Shown here: piece by piece, positions 22,269 to 35,130 of the stretch
Layout of the letters: the number at the start of each line of letters is the position of its first letter
Position numbering within the stretch: the first letter of the stretch is position 1
Assembly (NCBI GenBank): GCA_021399445.1
Contig: JAJTUQ010000002.1
Location: forward strand, 2,728,001-2,792,000
Length of the DNA stretch: 64,000 nt
Source: Xylogone sp. PMI_703
Lineage: Eukaryota; Ascomycota; Leotiomycetes
Reading direction: 5' to 3'
Translations under genes and position numbers: made by a program
Notes under the pieces: generated by a model
Database searches by the model: none
The model's input: only the letters and a program-made list of their open reading frames with translations
Told to the model about the DNA's origin: nothing

Positions 22269-23177
22269 TGCTGTAGATGCTGTAAGGTGTACTTTCCCCT
22301 ACGCGCACACCTCGCTCTCTCCACCTGCTTTGTCATTCAGCCTTCTGACCCTCACCTACAGTAATACTCTCTTGTACTCTCTCACACTCTCTTCCTTCGC
22401 CATCATCCTTCGACTGACTGTTGCTTTTTCTCCACACGAACCAACTGAACCAGCCCCTTTCAAGTGCTCACTGGTTCCTCTCATCTGACTCCCTCTGACT
22501 GGCTGCTGGCACACTACTCGCTGCCACTGCTGGATGGGCCTGGCTCCAGCCCGGCTTGCTTGGTCCGCCGCGTTCCCCCCTACACAACAGGGCCACACAG
22601 CACCACACGAACCCCCATCAGGTGCTGCCTTGGTCTGATCGCCTGCCCGCCGGTCGCTGCCAATAATCCCCCGTCCAAGGCACTTGACTTGCCTCTGCCC
22701 AGCACACTGACGAGGGCCCTTTCACAGTCCCCAAGCAACCAACTCTTTTTTTTTTCCCGCTCGTCCCAAAAATTTCCCATCGTCAGCAATATTTTTTTTT
22801 GTTACTGACCTTATTTTTGGGGGACGTTGTACCTTTTTTGCTGCTCTCTCGCTCTCACCTCACGACTTCGATTCCACAACTCCACAGCATCCTCTATCAG
22901 ATCAACTGCGCAATCCCTCCTGCTAATTCGGTAGTGCTGGACGGCCAGGGCATACCCGCTCAACGGAGCGAGTCCATTCTAATTAGTTAAACCCCGCCCT
23001 GCGTCCGCGTCTCAGCCAGGCCGATTCCCATCGCACACCAAACATTAATTCCTCCTCGCCATCCTCCTTCCTTCCTGCGATCCAGCACCGCTCCCAGCAA
23101 TTGACACAGTTCCATTTTCTTCGCATCTACGCCGTCGTCCTGTCCATTCGAATCGTCTTCCAATTTCAACCCCGTGT

Positions 23178-23411
23178 TTGGGTGCTGCGTTGCGTTCGTC
23201 GGCTTCCTCCTCCCCCATTCGTCGAGCTTATCCGCCGGCCACTTCCCCCAATCCCGTACTATTATTAAGAGCTGGGGAATTTCGCGCCGCAGCTGCCACA
23301 AGCTTCAACATCAGCAACTCCACAAACCTCCTTTCCGATAAGACAATCACCGGCAACATTGTGTCCGTCAATATACAATTTTATTCCTTTCTCGACGGCC
23401 TTGCCTCGTAA
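23178..23411 (+). other. possible upstream ORF in the leader of the C2H2 gene
   Basis: A 77-codon frame ends 71 nt before the ATG at 23483. If the transcript begins upstream of 23178, this frame would precede the main one and could reduce its translation. No protein similarity was noticed. Confidence 0.25.
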
Positions 23412-23482
23412 ATAATCGGTAGTGTGAGGGCTTTCGAGGATTGACGGCCGTCCTGAACCTTTTTAGTCTCGCTCTCCCAACC

Positions 23483-25106
23483 ATGGCGTCGTCCAAAGTA
23501 GGTAGATCCCTCGCTGACGTCCTTGCTTGGATATTTTTAGCCCCGACGCTGATCAGAACTCCCCTCTTCTTTCTCGACGATTAGGAAATCCAGCAGCCTT
23601 CTAGACCTCTTGGTCAACACCGTCTCTCAATCTCGACGTCCGGCTCCAGCCTGCCTGTCCGCCAGAACCACGCCCGAACGCACTCCCATTCCATCTCCGG
23701 CTCGCTCAATCCAAGCCACCGAGTCACTCGACGGAAGAGCGTCTCTTCAAATACTGCGAGCAATGTCGCTGCCATGGTCGCAGCGGTGAGGGAGGCTGGG
23801 GATCACGCCGTGGGCGTGCCCATTACCGGTCGCCGGAACACCATGTCCAAGAGTGCCTCTGCCCGAGCCGCCGCCCTGGGCAGCCTGCCATCACCACCTG
23901 CCAGTTTGCCTGGCCACCGGATCTCTCTAAATTCTCGCAGCAAATTGGATCGCGGAGAAAGTGCAATTGACGACGACGAGGACAACAACATGGAGGAGGA
24001 TGATAACAATAACAGCAACAACAATTTCACCAAGCAGAGAATACGACGTGCCAGCGAAGGGCAGCACCTGGTGAAAGGAGAGAAGAAGAATGGCGGAGGT
24101 GACCTCAAGTGCGACAAGTGTGGAAAGGGATACAAGCATAGCAGTTGTTTAACCAAGCATTTGTTTGTGGCCCCTTTCTTTTGCTTCAATTCCATCCATC
24201 ATGGTATAAATGCATCAGATCATCCAGTCGTGCTGCGTGTGGCATGAGTGAAAGCTCCCCTTGCCTTGTCTTGTCGCAATTAATTTTACATGAAGATTTT
24301 GTAAGGAGCATTAATTGACGATTTCATGCAGGTGGGAGCACACACCGGAGTGGTCGTACACCTCCAAGCTGCTCATCTCCAAGCACCAGCAGGTGCAGCT
24401 GCTAGAGGCTGCCTCGGTTCTTTTGGCCATGAACCAGGATGCATCGACACCACCGGATTCGGCCAAGGACTTCCACAGCGACCAGGACTCCGCCTCCCCG
24501 GCTGCTTCTTCAGAACAGCACGACGGAACCAGCTCGGCCGACACCACGCCTCCACCACAGGCAGACGCCTTCAATACCTGGAGCAGTGGATCGTACACGG
24601 GCAGACACAAGAGATATAGCAGTGGTTACGGATACTCCCGTTCGTACCAATCGGCACCATCTGCACAGCAGGGCGGCAGCATCCCCTCCAGCTCCAGCTT
24701 TGGTCACTACCGCCAACCCAGTCAGGACAGGAACCGTTCAGTGTCGTCTGGCCTCGGCATTGCTGCGGATGATGAAGGCTTGGCGGCTGCCGTTGAGCTT
24801 CTCTCATGTAGCTTTAACAGCGCGGGCACTCCTAGGACTCTTCCAGTTACTCTTCCCGAAGATGCACCTCCCGTACCACATATCCCCGAACAATATCTGA
24901 GTGGTGCATACTCAGGCACCATTCTCACCCCCAGCCAACACCCTCGGCAGACCGAGAGTTACACGCGCGGCCAGGTGCACCGAGACGAAGATGTGAAGAT
25001 GGAAGAAAGCGAGGAGAGCATAGCTGATGAGGAAGACTATGATCTCCGCTCACGCGCCCGTAGCGATGAGGATGACGAGGGCGTCTTTGGCCGCATGGAA
25101 GAATAG
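23483..25106 (+). CDS. C2H2 zinc finger protein, probable transcription regulator
   Basis: Exons 23483–23497 (only MASSK), 23585–24162 and 24332–25106 give 455 residues. A Ser/Arg-rich N-terminal half is followed by an acidic Asn-rich run (DDDEDNNMEEDDNNNSNNN) and one C2H2 finger, LKCDKCGKGYKHSSCLTKHL joined to WEHTPEW across intron 2 (C-x2-C and H-x3-H). The next segment (SKLLISKHQQVQLLEAASVL) is conserved with the finger in ascomycete homologues as I remember them. The C-terminal part is Ser/Gln-rich and ends in an acidic tail. One finger alone gives limited DNA specificity, so the conserved helix may mediate dimerisation or partner binding. Its targets are unknown. The long gene-free upstream region suggests complex regulation. 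Confidence 0.85.
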
Positions 25107-26368
25107 ACAAGGCTTCTTTGTTTGGTTATACAAAGATGCACATAAAAACTCATATACATATAAATACAAGACACACGCACACACTCACGCACGGCACGAC
25201 ACGTCAGTCGCAGATGATCCCGACATGGCCACGAATTATCCTTTTTGCTTTCTCTTTTCTTTTATTTATTGTCTATTCGAAATCTGTACATGAGGGCGAG
25301 TCATGTCTCCGCACCGCGACTTTCAGCACCGAAGAGTGGACTCGGTTCCACGAGGTTAAAGTGAGGGTCGCTCTCGAGCGTCGAGCAAACGCCAAGCGAA
25401 ATTCTGGATGGTTATTAGTCTGTTATTGGAAATGGGGTGCTCTTTTCCTTGGTTCCTTCGTCTTTTCAGATTTTCCTGAATTTGGGGGAGCGCTTGAAAC
25501 ATGTCATATATGTAGGCAACCACCATGTATTGAAAGTATATTTTGATAAAGCGGTTCCCCTGAGTTTTGACATGTGATGCACATCGGGATCGGGTTTGTA
25601 TTGTTTTTATGCTCAAGCTTATGCTCCCTCGATGATCATTTGAGTTAAGAAAATTGCTCTAGAGAAGAAAGAGGAGAGTGTGTTTCCCCATGATGGGGAC
25701 TTCTTGACGATTTGGCAAACGCACTAGCCACATGGACCGATCAACACGTCACACAGGAACTGAGGTAGTCCTAGCCCTCTCGGCGTTCAGGCACGCACAT
25801 TGAATACAGATAAACCACTGAAATACTTGTAATAATTATGATGCAAAATAAGAACTCCTTTTTTCATTTCTTCCTCCTAACAAAAAAAGTAGAACGCAAA
25901 GGTAGAAACGTGTTGCCGCAGAATTAAGGTTGGACGCTATCAGTGTCTCACCGCTAGCTGGGCACCAGATAAGCAAGCAAGAGGCATCGACGTCACTGCA
26001 GCAAGAGCAACCCACCAGCCACGGCAAGCTCTTCGCGTATGTTGTTTTCTCTCCCACGGTAAACAACATTCCCTTCCGAAACAAAAAACGTACCACCACA
26101 TCATCAATTCTACACCAACTTGACTTGTCGTAGGAAACATCGCTGCAGGTGGAAGATAGATTATCTTTAATGAAAAGCCTGCATTCCTGCTTGCGTGTGT
26201 AATTCTCCTCTCGTCTTGTCCCAGAAACCATCCCACCTCGGGAAGACGTCAGCTAGCTCAGTTCAGCTCGGTCGTGGGTTATTTACTCAGACAAATAACA
26301 CAACCACGGAGCTATAGAGATAGCAGGAAAAGCAAAGGAGAGAGAGAGAGAGCTCAGGAAGAAACACA
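25107..26368. other. intergenic region
   Basis: The 3' flank of the C2H2 gene and the promoter of the membrane-protein gene. A short GA run precedes the ATG at 26369. No supported gene. Confidence 0.55.
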
Positions 26369-27759
26369 ATGCCACCCCGTAGGACTAGAAACGGAGGCGC
26401 AAGCTTCAGCAGCCGCGCGTCTGAGGAGTCCCAATCTCACTCACCGGTGCAAACTACCACCAGGAGCAAGAGAAACGCAGCAGCAGCAGTAGCAGTGATG
26501 GTGGACACCCCTCCATCACCCATTTCGCCCATAACACCCACGACAAGGAAATCGGCTATTGAGAGAGCTCTAGCTGATAGCACGAGCGATGAGAAGACTG
26601 CGTTACAACTGAAGCCGGAACGCGATGAGCGCGAGTACGAGGCGGACGCTGATGAGGAAGAGAAGGAGGGCATTGTTGAAGACAGGGATCAAGCGCTGCT
26701 AGCGTCGAGACTGCCTCCGCCGCTGCATTTCCCAGCTGTGCTGCTGCTGAGTCTGGCGCTTTCTTCGGGGGCATATACGGTTGCTGCACCATATTTGGTG
26801 GAGTTGGGGGAGGTGTCGAGGAAGGTTGAGACGTGGTGGGGTGTGTGGGGGGTTGTTTTGTGGAGAGGGTATGTTCTTGCTCTTTGGTTGATTGCCATTC
26901 TTTTTCAAATCTATCTGGAGTTCTGTTTAAAAGAGAATTTGAGGGCTGGACTGACCTTTGGTGCGTAGATTTGAGATTGCGCTCGGATGGTATGGAAAAT
27001 TTGATAGTTATGATTTGGTGTCGTTGAGCTTGGTTTCGAGGGGACCGGTTGTGAGTACTCTCCATGTGTCAATCGAAGAGGAGAATTGGCTAACAATTGC
27101 AGCTTTACCTCCTTCATTCATTTTACAATATCTCTCCACAGCCGCTTCTCTTATCCCTTCTAATTGACATCGCCACCACATCTCTCCCGTTTTACCTCTT
27201 CAGATCACCCTCCCCCGCACACGCTGGCTCGAAATCTCGGAATATTCCAAACAGAGATCTCCTAACGGACTCGCAAATCCAAACCTTCATCACCCTTCTT
27301 ACATCGACAATCTACTCCGTAAGCCTTTCTACTGCCTTGGCAACCTACCTGCCAACCGCTCTGGCTGTTTACTTTAACAACCTACCATCCTTAACCTCGG
27401 CTTACACTTCCTCACCCGTGACTCTCTTCCCGCTCTGTCTTCCTCTCGGTCTTGCAGCCAAATCTTTCATCTTCACGCCCGCAACAACAGCAGCTGGGCC
27501 TAAACCCAAGAAGTTCGATCCAACAACTGCAACCCTATCCGAGACCTTCTGGCATAATGTCTGGGGATGGAATGTCAGGACCAAGACCGTTATTGCAAGG
27601 ACAGCAGTGTTGATGTTGGTTAGCGGAGGAAGCACTTTTGTACAGAGCTTTGTTAGTCTAGAAGGTGTTGAACCGCTGGGAGCGTTGGCGTATGCTGGTG
27701 TTTGGGCATTTGCGGCGCTTGTTTCGGGGGTTGCATTGGGCGCTGCAGGGGCTGTGTAA
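26369..27759 (+). CDS. unrecognised multi-pass membrane protein
   Basis: Exons 26369–26868, 26969–27050 and 27103–27759 encode 412 residues. The first 110 are hydrophilic: a basic, Ser/Pro-rich start and an acidic stretch (YEADADEEEKEGIVEDRD). Then come about five or six hydrophobic segments, starting with PAVLLLSLALSSGAYTVAAPY. Others include PLLLSLLIDIATTSLPFYLF, IYSVSLSTALATYLPTALAV, LFPLCLPLGLAAKSFIF and the closing Gly/Ala-rich segment that runs to the stop. I do not recognise the family. The long cytosolic-looking N-terminus suggests an internal-membrane or ER location, but there is no retention signal or catalytic motif to go further. Both introns are canonical and leave the frame open through the hydrophobic segments. 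Confidence 0.75.
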
Positions 27760-28355
27760 AGGGAAAATGGCATTGTGCTTGAAGCAGTGAAATGGGGAAG
27801 CAGGACCTAGTATCTTATTTCTTGTCTTTACTATTACCTCCCTCTTGAGCTTTTATTACGTTGCTAGTAGGGAATACTCTTCAAGGGGCGGCGGTTTCTA
27901 GGTGCGCCTCTACGCACGATTTGATCGAGCAAATTGTGTTTGGTGTAACTATCTGTTTATTATCAATGGGGATTAGGGAGTTTTATGGCTTTAAGGGGTG
28001 TATGGTTTAACATGGGTGAGGGAGCAAAATAGATCAACTGAAGCAGAAGCAGAAGCAAAGCAAAAAAAATCATTATCAAAATATATTCAACATGTCTTCA
28101 ATTCCCCTCCTTCGCTCAGATCAACGTTCTTCTAATAGGAAATCGCTGCAAATCCTGCAAATGTCATTATGCCTAATTAACTAACAGCTAGGGTAGTCTA
28201 ATCATACAGTGCAAACAGCAGGATAACCCCTAATTCCAGGCCTCTTGCATGATTTGCAAATCTCTTATACATAAAAAAATGAGTACAAGTAGAAAAAGCT
28301 CTCCTCCTTCGCCCGTAAAGCAAAAGCCCTCCGTCATCAGGCAATATATATATAA
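27760..28355. other. convergent intergenic region
   Basis: AT-rich 3' flanks of the membrane-protein gene and the ING gene. I see nothing else here. Confidence 0.55.
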
Positions 28356-31192
28356 TCACTTCTTCTTTCCACGAGCATTGACCTCCCCTTTCTCTCCAAT
28401 CCCGAGAATCACGCGGCATTCGGGACAGTACCACTTCGTAGTACGCGCTGGTGGCTCTGTGAGACCGACACATTCGAGATGGAACCACTCTTTATCGCAC
28501 TGCAAAGCCCGTGATGATGTTAGCCACTGTTTTCTGATTGTTCTCTACGGATATGCCATACGGCAACTCAAAACAAAAGAAAGATATAGGGTATAACTCA
28601 CATCATTATTCTCGCAAGCAATCATCGTCCCAAAGCTTACTCGATTGCAGAGACAGTATCTTGGCTCGTTAGGATCAATCAGGTTGCCCTCATCATCCAC
28701 TTCAGCATCTACTGCCGCACTGCCCTCGCGGCCATCTCTCTTCTTCGAAGAGGCCTTCTTCCGTGGCGCAGCAGCTCTCTTTCCAACTCTGACAGAAGCT
28801 AATCCCTCACCGCCTTCTGTAACAACGCCTGGAGCTGGTTTCTTTCCTCTCTTGCTCGGTGCACGAGTTTCAGGTGCTGGTGTGTTGCGAGCGGTACTTG
28901 ATCGACGAGGACGATCATTTTGAGCTGTCGCCGTTGGTGTGACGATAGGCTCAGTGCTTGCAGCTTTACCGCGAGTTGATTCGGGTCTTCGCGAAGGAAG
29001 ATATTCTGGAACTGGTGTTGGCGTGGGGGCTAACGATCCTCGTCTTCTCGTGTTGGCTGACGGCTGATCTCTCTTCATCTCCTTCGCTGGAGGCAGAATG
29101 GGAGTGGCTGACTTCTTTGGTGAAAGAGCTGGTGGCGGAACCGGCGACACATCAGTCACTACTGCTGAGGGGATGAGTGTTGGCGAAACGGATAAAGTAG
29201 TTGATTCTGTTGGGACTGGGGTGACTTGCTTGTTGGCGTTTGTGGAAGCAGTTCGGGGAGGAGGCACTGGAGTCTCTGTCTTAGTTCGTTTTAGTTGTGG
29301 CTTTATGGGCTTTGGGGTATCCACTTCTGGCTTCTCCTCGTCCTTCTCGTTTTCCTTCTCCTTGTCTTTGTCTATCTCGATTTCTGGACTCGAATCTCTC
29401 TTGCGTTTTTTAACTGCTATCTTTGCCGGAGTCTTCATAGGACTCTTCTTCTCATCAGTTCCGTTCTTGGCTGGCGGTCTATTGAAGAGCCCTTTCATTA
29501 CCTGCGCAGCTTCTGCCATCTTGCGTGCTGACTCCTCCGCTTCCTCAGCAGCAAGTTTGGCAAGTTCTTTTGCCTCATTCTCTCGCTTCAACTTCTTTGC
29601 CTCATTCAGCTTCATACCTCGATTGCTGAGTTGGATCTCATCAGTTCCCAGAGCGTCTACGCTTATAGCGCCCTCTGCTAGCACTTTCTTGCCAGTTCCA
29701 CTGTCCGTGGTTGTATTTGTGACAACGGGCTCGAAAGGCTGTCCGGCACTCTCAGCCTTCTGCTTTGCAGCTCGATAGGCCTCAATTCCACGACCAAGGC
29801 TCTTCAATTCTCTTGCGATCATTGTGTCACTGGGACTCCAGACAGCGTTCTTCTTCATCCGTTTTCTCAGTTTGGCAAGCTCCCAGGCGGTCAATTGGAG
29901 CCATGGAGCATCCTCACTTCCAAGAACAGCGTTCTCGGGAGGAGGTTTGAGCTTCGCCAAAGCATTACTGGTAGAAATACCAGCGACTGAGCTATGGACA
30001 TTGGTTCCCATACCTGGAGGCCGTGGTGCACGAGGCGGTTTGGGAGTCTTGACCTTCTCCTTCTTTGGAATCTTCAGCTTTATGCGGCCGGAGGTTCCAC
30101 CCACAGATCTTCCAGGAGTGTGTCGTGGTGGTGTCAGGAAGTCGTCATCTTCGCTATTCCAGTCCTCTGAATCGCTAAAGTAAGACTCGTAATCCAGTTC
30201 GTAGGGAGCGAGCACTTCGCCGGGAACAGTAATTCTCGCTATGCGATGCTTTCTTACACGTATAGTGCCATTTTCTTGTGGTCGAGTCCCATCTAGACGT
30301 AACGTAATCTTCGGTCCACCTCGAGTTGCTTGTGGCGATTTAGATTTTTCCTCGACCGGTGTAGGCTCTCGGGTTGGCGGGTAGTTTTCTGCCATTGCCT
30401 GAAGCTTGCTCAGGATGGCTTTTGCCCGATTGTAATGCCGCTCCACGTTATCTGCCATGCGGCATGCCTCGGCATGAGATAGCGTACGGGATCTGACAGC
30501 TTCGCTCAAGTTCTCAGAGATATCTTCACGCAGGACCAGCGGGTCTGGTTTTCCATCTGGTGGGAGCTGTGGCAGCTGGCCCAGAGTGCTCGTTAAATCA
30601 TGAATTGAGACCGAGGAATTACAATATGTCTGATCCAGCTTTCCGATCAACGTCAAAGATCGGATCATGTCTGATGGCAGGTACTCGGTGAAGTCTAGGA
30701 AGTCGGTCACCGTGGCTTGAGCATCCGGATCAGTGGGCAATTCTAGCACCTCCATCCTACTATTGATGTTTGCCAGCGAAGGGAATGGCTCTTCCATCTG
30801 ATCTTTGTTGCGCGGGCTGGCGGCATCGAGTGAGAGGTCCATGGCCTTCGCGAGGACTTGTCGTTGGCGGTCGCTAGAGGCAGAGTTGTCGTCGACGGTC
30901 TTGTGCTGGTCGGATGGAGACTGGGGCAACTTGATGCGACAACTCCACACCTGGCTGTCATTCAGCCAGCTACCGATGAAGTCAGTTGAGCTCTTTTTTT
31001 CGAGACTTTCGATGCGCGCAAAGGGCCGGTCGCGTTAGCCGACGTTGTGCCTAATGGCCTAACGCAGCCCGCTTTTGAAGCGGTCCCTTGCGTCCGGTCG
31101 GTCGTCATGATGCCTGACAAGGCGCGCGCACCACGTGAAATATGGAGTAGCTGTGGAGTTGGAACTTACCGTCGCGATGCGTCTGAAGACAT
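28356..31192 (-). CDS. ING-family chromatin protein with C-terminal PHD finger
   Basis: ING proteins are subunits of histone acetyltransferase or deacetylase complexes; their PHD finger reads methylated H3K4. Exons 31192–31170, 30954–28602 and 28499–28356 give 839 residues. The tiny first exon (MSSDASR) is chosen because its donor GTAAGT and phase match exon 2, which has no ATG at its start. The ING domain lies at about 65–190 (DFLDFTEYLPSDMIRSL through NVERHYNRAKAIL). A long charged, Pro-rich linker follows. The PHD finger at the end reads YCLCNRVSFGTMIACENND, then CDKEWFHLECVGL and KWYCPEC, with all C4HC3 ligands. Yeast Yng1, Yng2 and Pho23 are far shorter, so the roughly 550-residue linker is notable. 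Which complex it joins (NuA4, NuA3 or Rpd3-type) cannot be settled from the sequence. Confidence 0.9.
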
Positions 31193-32063
31193 GATGCGCG
31201 CGTTGGGCTGATGTGAAGGGCGCGGGATCTGACGGGTTTTGGAAGCTGTCTTGGTGATGTTGGTATGTATGCGCCGCGCAAAGGGTGGTGAATGGTCGTT
31301 ATTGTTTATGTTGTCCCTGAACAATAAAAGTAACCACACGCTTGTAGCCGGTCACAAGATCCCTTGTCAGCACAAGTTCCTTCCCCTTTGGATATATGTG
31401 TTACAGACGCCCTCTTGAGCCGCATCGCCGCAGCTAAACTGCCACTAAGCATTTCACTCCTAGCTGGGTGATATATGACGAGATTTTATTTATATTCTTT
31501 ATTGTGTTATGTATTATTTACAGACTTTTTACTCCTAATCTCTAGAGGATTTCAAGTACCTTTTAGTACTTGGGGCTTGAGACACGCTCATCAAAGGGAT
31601 GAGAGACATAGGCGGCTTATATGAAACGAAGTAACGAAACGACCCTCAACTTCATATTCTTTCACAGGATAGTTTATTAACAATTAGTAGAGTAATTTGG
31701 AAGCACATTTGATATACTGACCCCTTTGGCTGCGCCGTGTCTGCATTTAAAGAAGTCGCACTGTTTGGAGGAGGTTATGCTACATACCTTAATTCTCAGG
31801 TACACAAATTATGCTACTCACAACCTAAATGAAGTTTTGTTTCATAAAGTGGATTATGCATTTTTCTATATATACATCCCTATGAGTGCTCATACAGTTT
31901 TTCCAACAATATGCCTGTCTATTAGTTTCCCATATCTATGCCCTTAGAACCCGTACGCCGTTGCCATGCTCCCAGAAGTAATAGCACTATCTCCTCCATT
32001 ACGTGAACTCATATAGTCACATACCCCTCATGAGAATCATCCGTGACTCATACCCCAAACAGT
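31193..32063. other. intergenic region
   Basis: The promoter of the ING gene (GC-rich near 31030–31260) and the 3' flank of the MFS gene (AT-rich). No gene is seen. Confidence 0.55.
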
Positions 32064-33982
32064 TTAGTTATTCTCTTCCTTCTTCTTCATAGCCGCTGGA
32101 TCTTCATCGTCGTCCTCATCGCTTGCATGCTTCTTGCTTTTGTCTGACTCGTCAATCTCTTTCTCGCTATCAGCTTCAGCGTCGCTTTGTACCGCAGTTC
32201 GATTAGGGTCGATTCCCTCATCATCCTCTTCGTTTTCGTGGGAACCTCTCATCATTTCCTGGAAGGCACGAGCTGCCTGGGCAGCATACTTGCACCTCAT
32301 TCTGATGCTTTCACCATATTTGTAGAAGAGGATGGGAAACGGCACACATGCCAAAGCGAGGAAACCTGGAATGGACGATGCCCAGTGGATCCCTAGATTT
32401 TGGTACATATCTATAGCAGGTGTCAGCACATGATCATTGCGACGAGGCAACACATGGTGCAGTATAATCCAATATAATTGCTAAGAGAGAAAGAGAAAGA
32501 CAAAAAGTAACTTACACGTCGTAAATAGAGGGAATATAGCACCAAAAAGTGATCGAAGCACACTATTTGCAGCTAGCACCGAGGCAGCGTAAACGACATA
32601 CGCATCGATCAAATAGTTCATTATCGAGAGGAAAACAACCGTCATTCCGAAACCAAAGGGGACACCAGCTAAGATGGAGACAATCCAGTGAATACTGGTG
32701 TAGTTAGTCCAAGCAAACCAGAACAATCCGACTGGAAGTGCAATAGAGCCAACTATAGAAGGCGGTATCCGTGCTTCAGGGGGTGCCGTTCCGCCATGGT
32801 CGGCCGCTACTTTGAGGTATCGTTTGTTGTCCCAAAGAGAATAGACAACAGCAAGCATCATGCCTCCTGCGATACCCAAGAAGGCAAGACCGCCAATACC
32901 TGGAGACCAACCACGGTTCTCCTGATAGACAATGGGGAATCCACTGAACATCATATACAGCGTGCCGTAGATAATAGCCATGTAGATGCTGAGTAAGAGC
33001 ACAATTGGCTCCAGCAGAAGTAGAATCCACGGCCTCGAAAGAGCAGTCTTGAGTTCAGTCGAAAGTGTTTTCTTACCCCTTTCGATCTCAATTTTGGACT
33101 TGTAGACCTTGCCCGTCATCTTTGAGAGTTTCGCTGCTCGACGACGAAGAATGACTGGCGAGTACGTTTCCGGAATCGTTAGAGCACCAACAATCCATAA
33201 AGATCCTGTGAATATAGTTATGAGACCCTCAACCCATCGCCATCCTTCAGTCTCTCCCAAGAAGCCGCCAATAATAGGACCAAGCACTGGACCTAAGAAA
33301 GGGGCGGATGCAAAAATAGGCATGGCCAAACCTCTTTGAGACGCAGGGAACATGTCGGCAATGACGCCTCCAGCGTTTGTTAGGGGCGAGGAGCCCCAGG
33401 CGCCAGCGAAGAACCTCATCAGAAGTAGAGTCTGAATATTTTTAGCACCAGCAGCGCCGCCGTTGAATGCCGTCAGAGCTCCATAGGTAACAATAAAGAG
33501 AACTTGACGACCGTATAATTCTGATAAAGGAGCCCATAGCAGAGGACCGATAGCAAATCCAAGGACGAACAGTGAAACACCTAGGGTGGCGACTTCGTTA
33601 CTGATATGGAAGGTCTCAATGATTCCTTCAATATCTCCCGTATATGCTGAACTGACAAATGAGACTGCCAGAGTTGCCTAGTACATATCAGCATCAGTTC
33701 ATCAAATAATGTTTTCACCCAGTCCAGTCCAATGCTTACAAATGCCACAAGTAACGTTATCATCCACTTCTTAGTATCGGTCCATCCCATAGGATCTCTC
33801 TTGTCATTGGCAATGTACTCGACCTGGTAAGGGTCCTCCTCAGTACCAGAGCCCCTGTACGGGTGGTTCAAGACATCATCGTCAATGAGAGTCTGGTGGA
33901 ATACCAGATGCCAATGTCGAGCACGTGTAGGCCGCCTTTGCGATTCAATATCAGAGTTGGGATTCATGTCGGGCAATGACAT
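32064..33982 (-). CDS. MFS drug/H+ antiporter-type transporter (DHA1-like)
   Basis: Exons 33982–33740, 33677–32516 and 32410–32064 encode 583 residues. A cytosolic N-terminus of about 70 residues with the typical [11 protein letters not shown] precedes the first membrane segment. The loop between segments 2 and 3 reads [15 protein letters not shown], the MFS motif A region. Motif C-type glycines and prolines appear in [20 protein letters not shown], followed by the long central loop ([20 protein letters not shown]). The final segments ([20 protein letters not shown]) and an Arg/Lys-Glu-rich tail are also typical. Family members export drugs, polyamines or metabolites at the plasma membrane, and the substrate cannot be told. 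The acidic and lysine-rich C-terminal tail (about 80 residues) is longer than in many relatives. No secondary-metabolite genes adjoin it. Confidence 0.9.
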
Positions 33983-35130
33983 AGCGGGAGAACCCTCTAG
34001 GAGTCACCAAAACCCCGGGATGTAGCGTACTTTAAATGGAGAGCAAGGCAAAAGAAGTGAGTTGTAAATTCTGTAAACCTAACTAAGGCTCTAGGTACAT
34101 TCCTTCACCTCAAGATATCCGGTAAAGAAACAGAAGCGGCTCTGAAGAACCGCAAAAGGCTGCGAAGGGCAGGGCATTTTATTTGCCCACAACCAACACA
34201 AGAATTGTTTTGGGCAGTGCCCGGAGAATGTCCTGGTGGGTCTCATCCGTTAAGTGCAGTGCTGCATGGTCCTGGTCCCATAAGGTTGGGCGGCGGTTGC
34301 TGAGGGTAGAGTGGTATTGCGTTCATAACTTTTGCACAATTTATTAATAATCGTCGCGGCCGGAAAGACACTGCAGCGGGACTAGAGAGCAGAAGGGACA
34401 ACGATTGGTCCCAAGTGGTGCCCGCCGCTGGAGGGGAGTGATCCAAGGCCCAAATCCGCAATTGTGCATCCGCTTGTGAGCAAAATGTGAATTGGTGGCG
34501 TCGTTTTCGGGAAGCTGATCTTAGCGTTCCCGGTTGTGCACCCAGGCAAAACCTCCACCGCAACGAGTCTTGGAAAGCCTTCCAACCCACCTCTGTCCGC
34601 AGCGGTGACACCGCATTCGCTCGTTTGCCCACATTCCGTGCGTTTAGAATACAGAAAATTGCTCCGACGTGCAGTTAAGAGTTTAACTCCGTCTAAGGTG
34701 GGTTTATTGGGTTGTTATCACCATAGACTCGTTCAAGGAATCGTCCCGATACGGGCAACAACCGTTCAGTTAGACCGCCGATGACAAATCTGACGTCCTG
34801 ATGGTTAAACTTGGTTGACGCAGCTGATACGCGAAAGTCAATTACTTCAGCGTGATGCAGAGGCCTGTGGCAGCCATGTGCCGATGATCCGATACTGGTA
34901 GCGCAATCCTATTGTTTTTTCTTTGGTCGCTCAGGCTGCATCTGACCTGTGCCAAGGAAAACCAAATCTCAGAGGGAGAAACAGTAATGACGCCCAGGAA
35001 TTAACCTTATTTCAACCGAGTGCATGTCGCTGGAATGTTTCGTTTAGATTCCAATTCGGGGCCGCCCTCGGGACCGGGCAGAAGTTGACACTACCGTAGG
35101 TGCAGATCAGACAAACACAACCTCAATTCA
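33983..35130. other. intergenic region
   Basis: The promoter of the MFS gene and the 3' flank of RCM1. Short open frames at 34243–34784 overlap on both strands and resemble nothing I know. Confidence 0.55.

Larger units (their letters stand above)
16455..23482. other. 7-kb gene-free region upstream of the C2H2 gene
   Basis: Only short, unconvincing open frames occur here and none resembles a known family. The part from 17.2 to 22.3 kb is crowded with TACAGTA-, TACGGTA- and GTACNGTAC-type motifs. The last kilobase (22.5–23.48 kb) is C/T-rich with T-runs, typical of a long fungal promoter and 5' leader. It contains an upstream open frame at 23178–23411. It may be a long regulatory region for the C2H2 gene or hold a non-coding RNA; I cannot decide. 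Confidence 0.55.
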
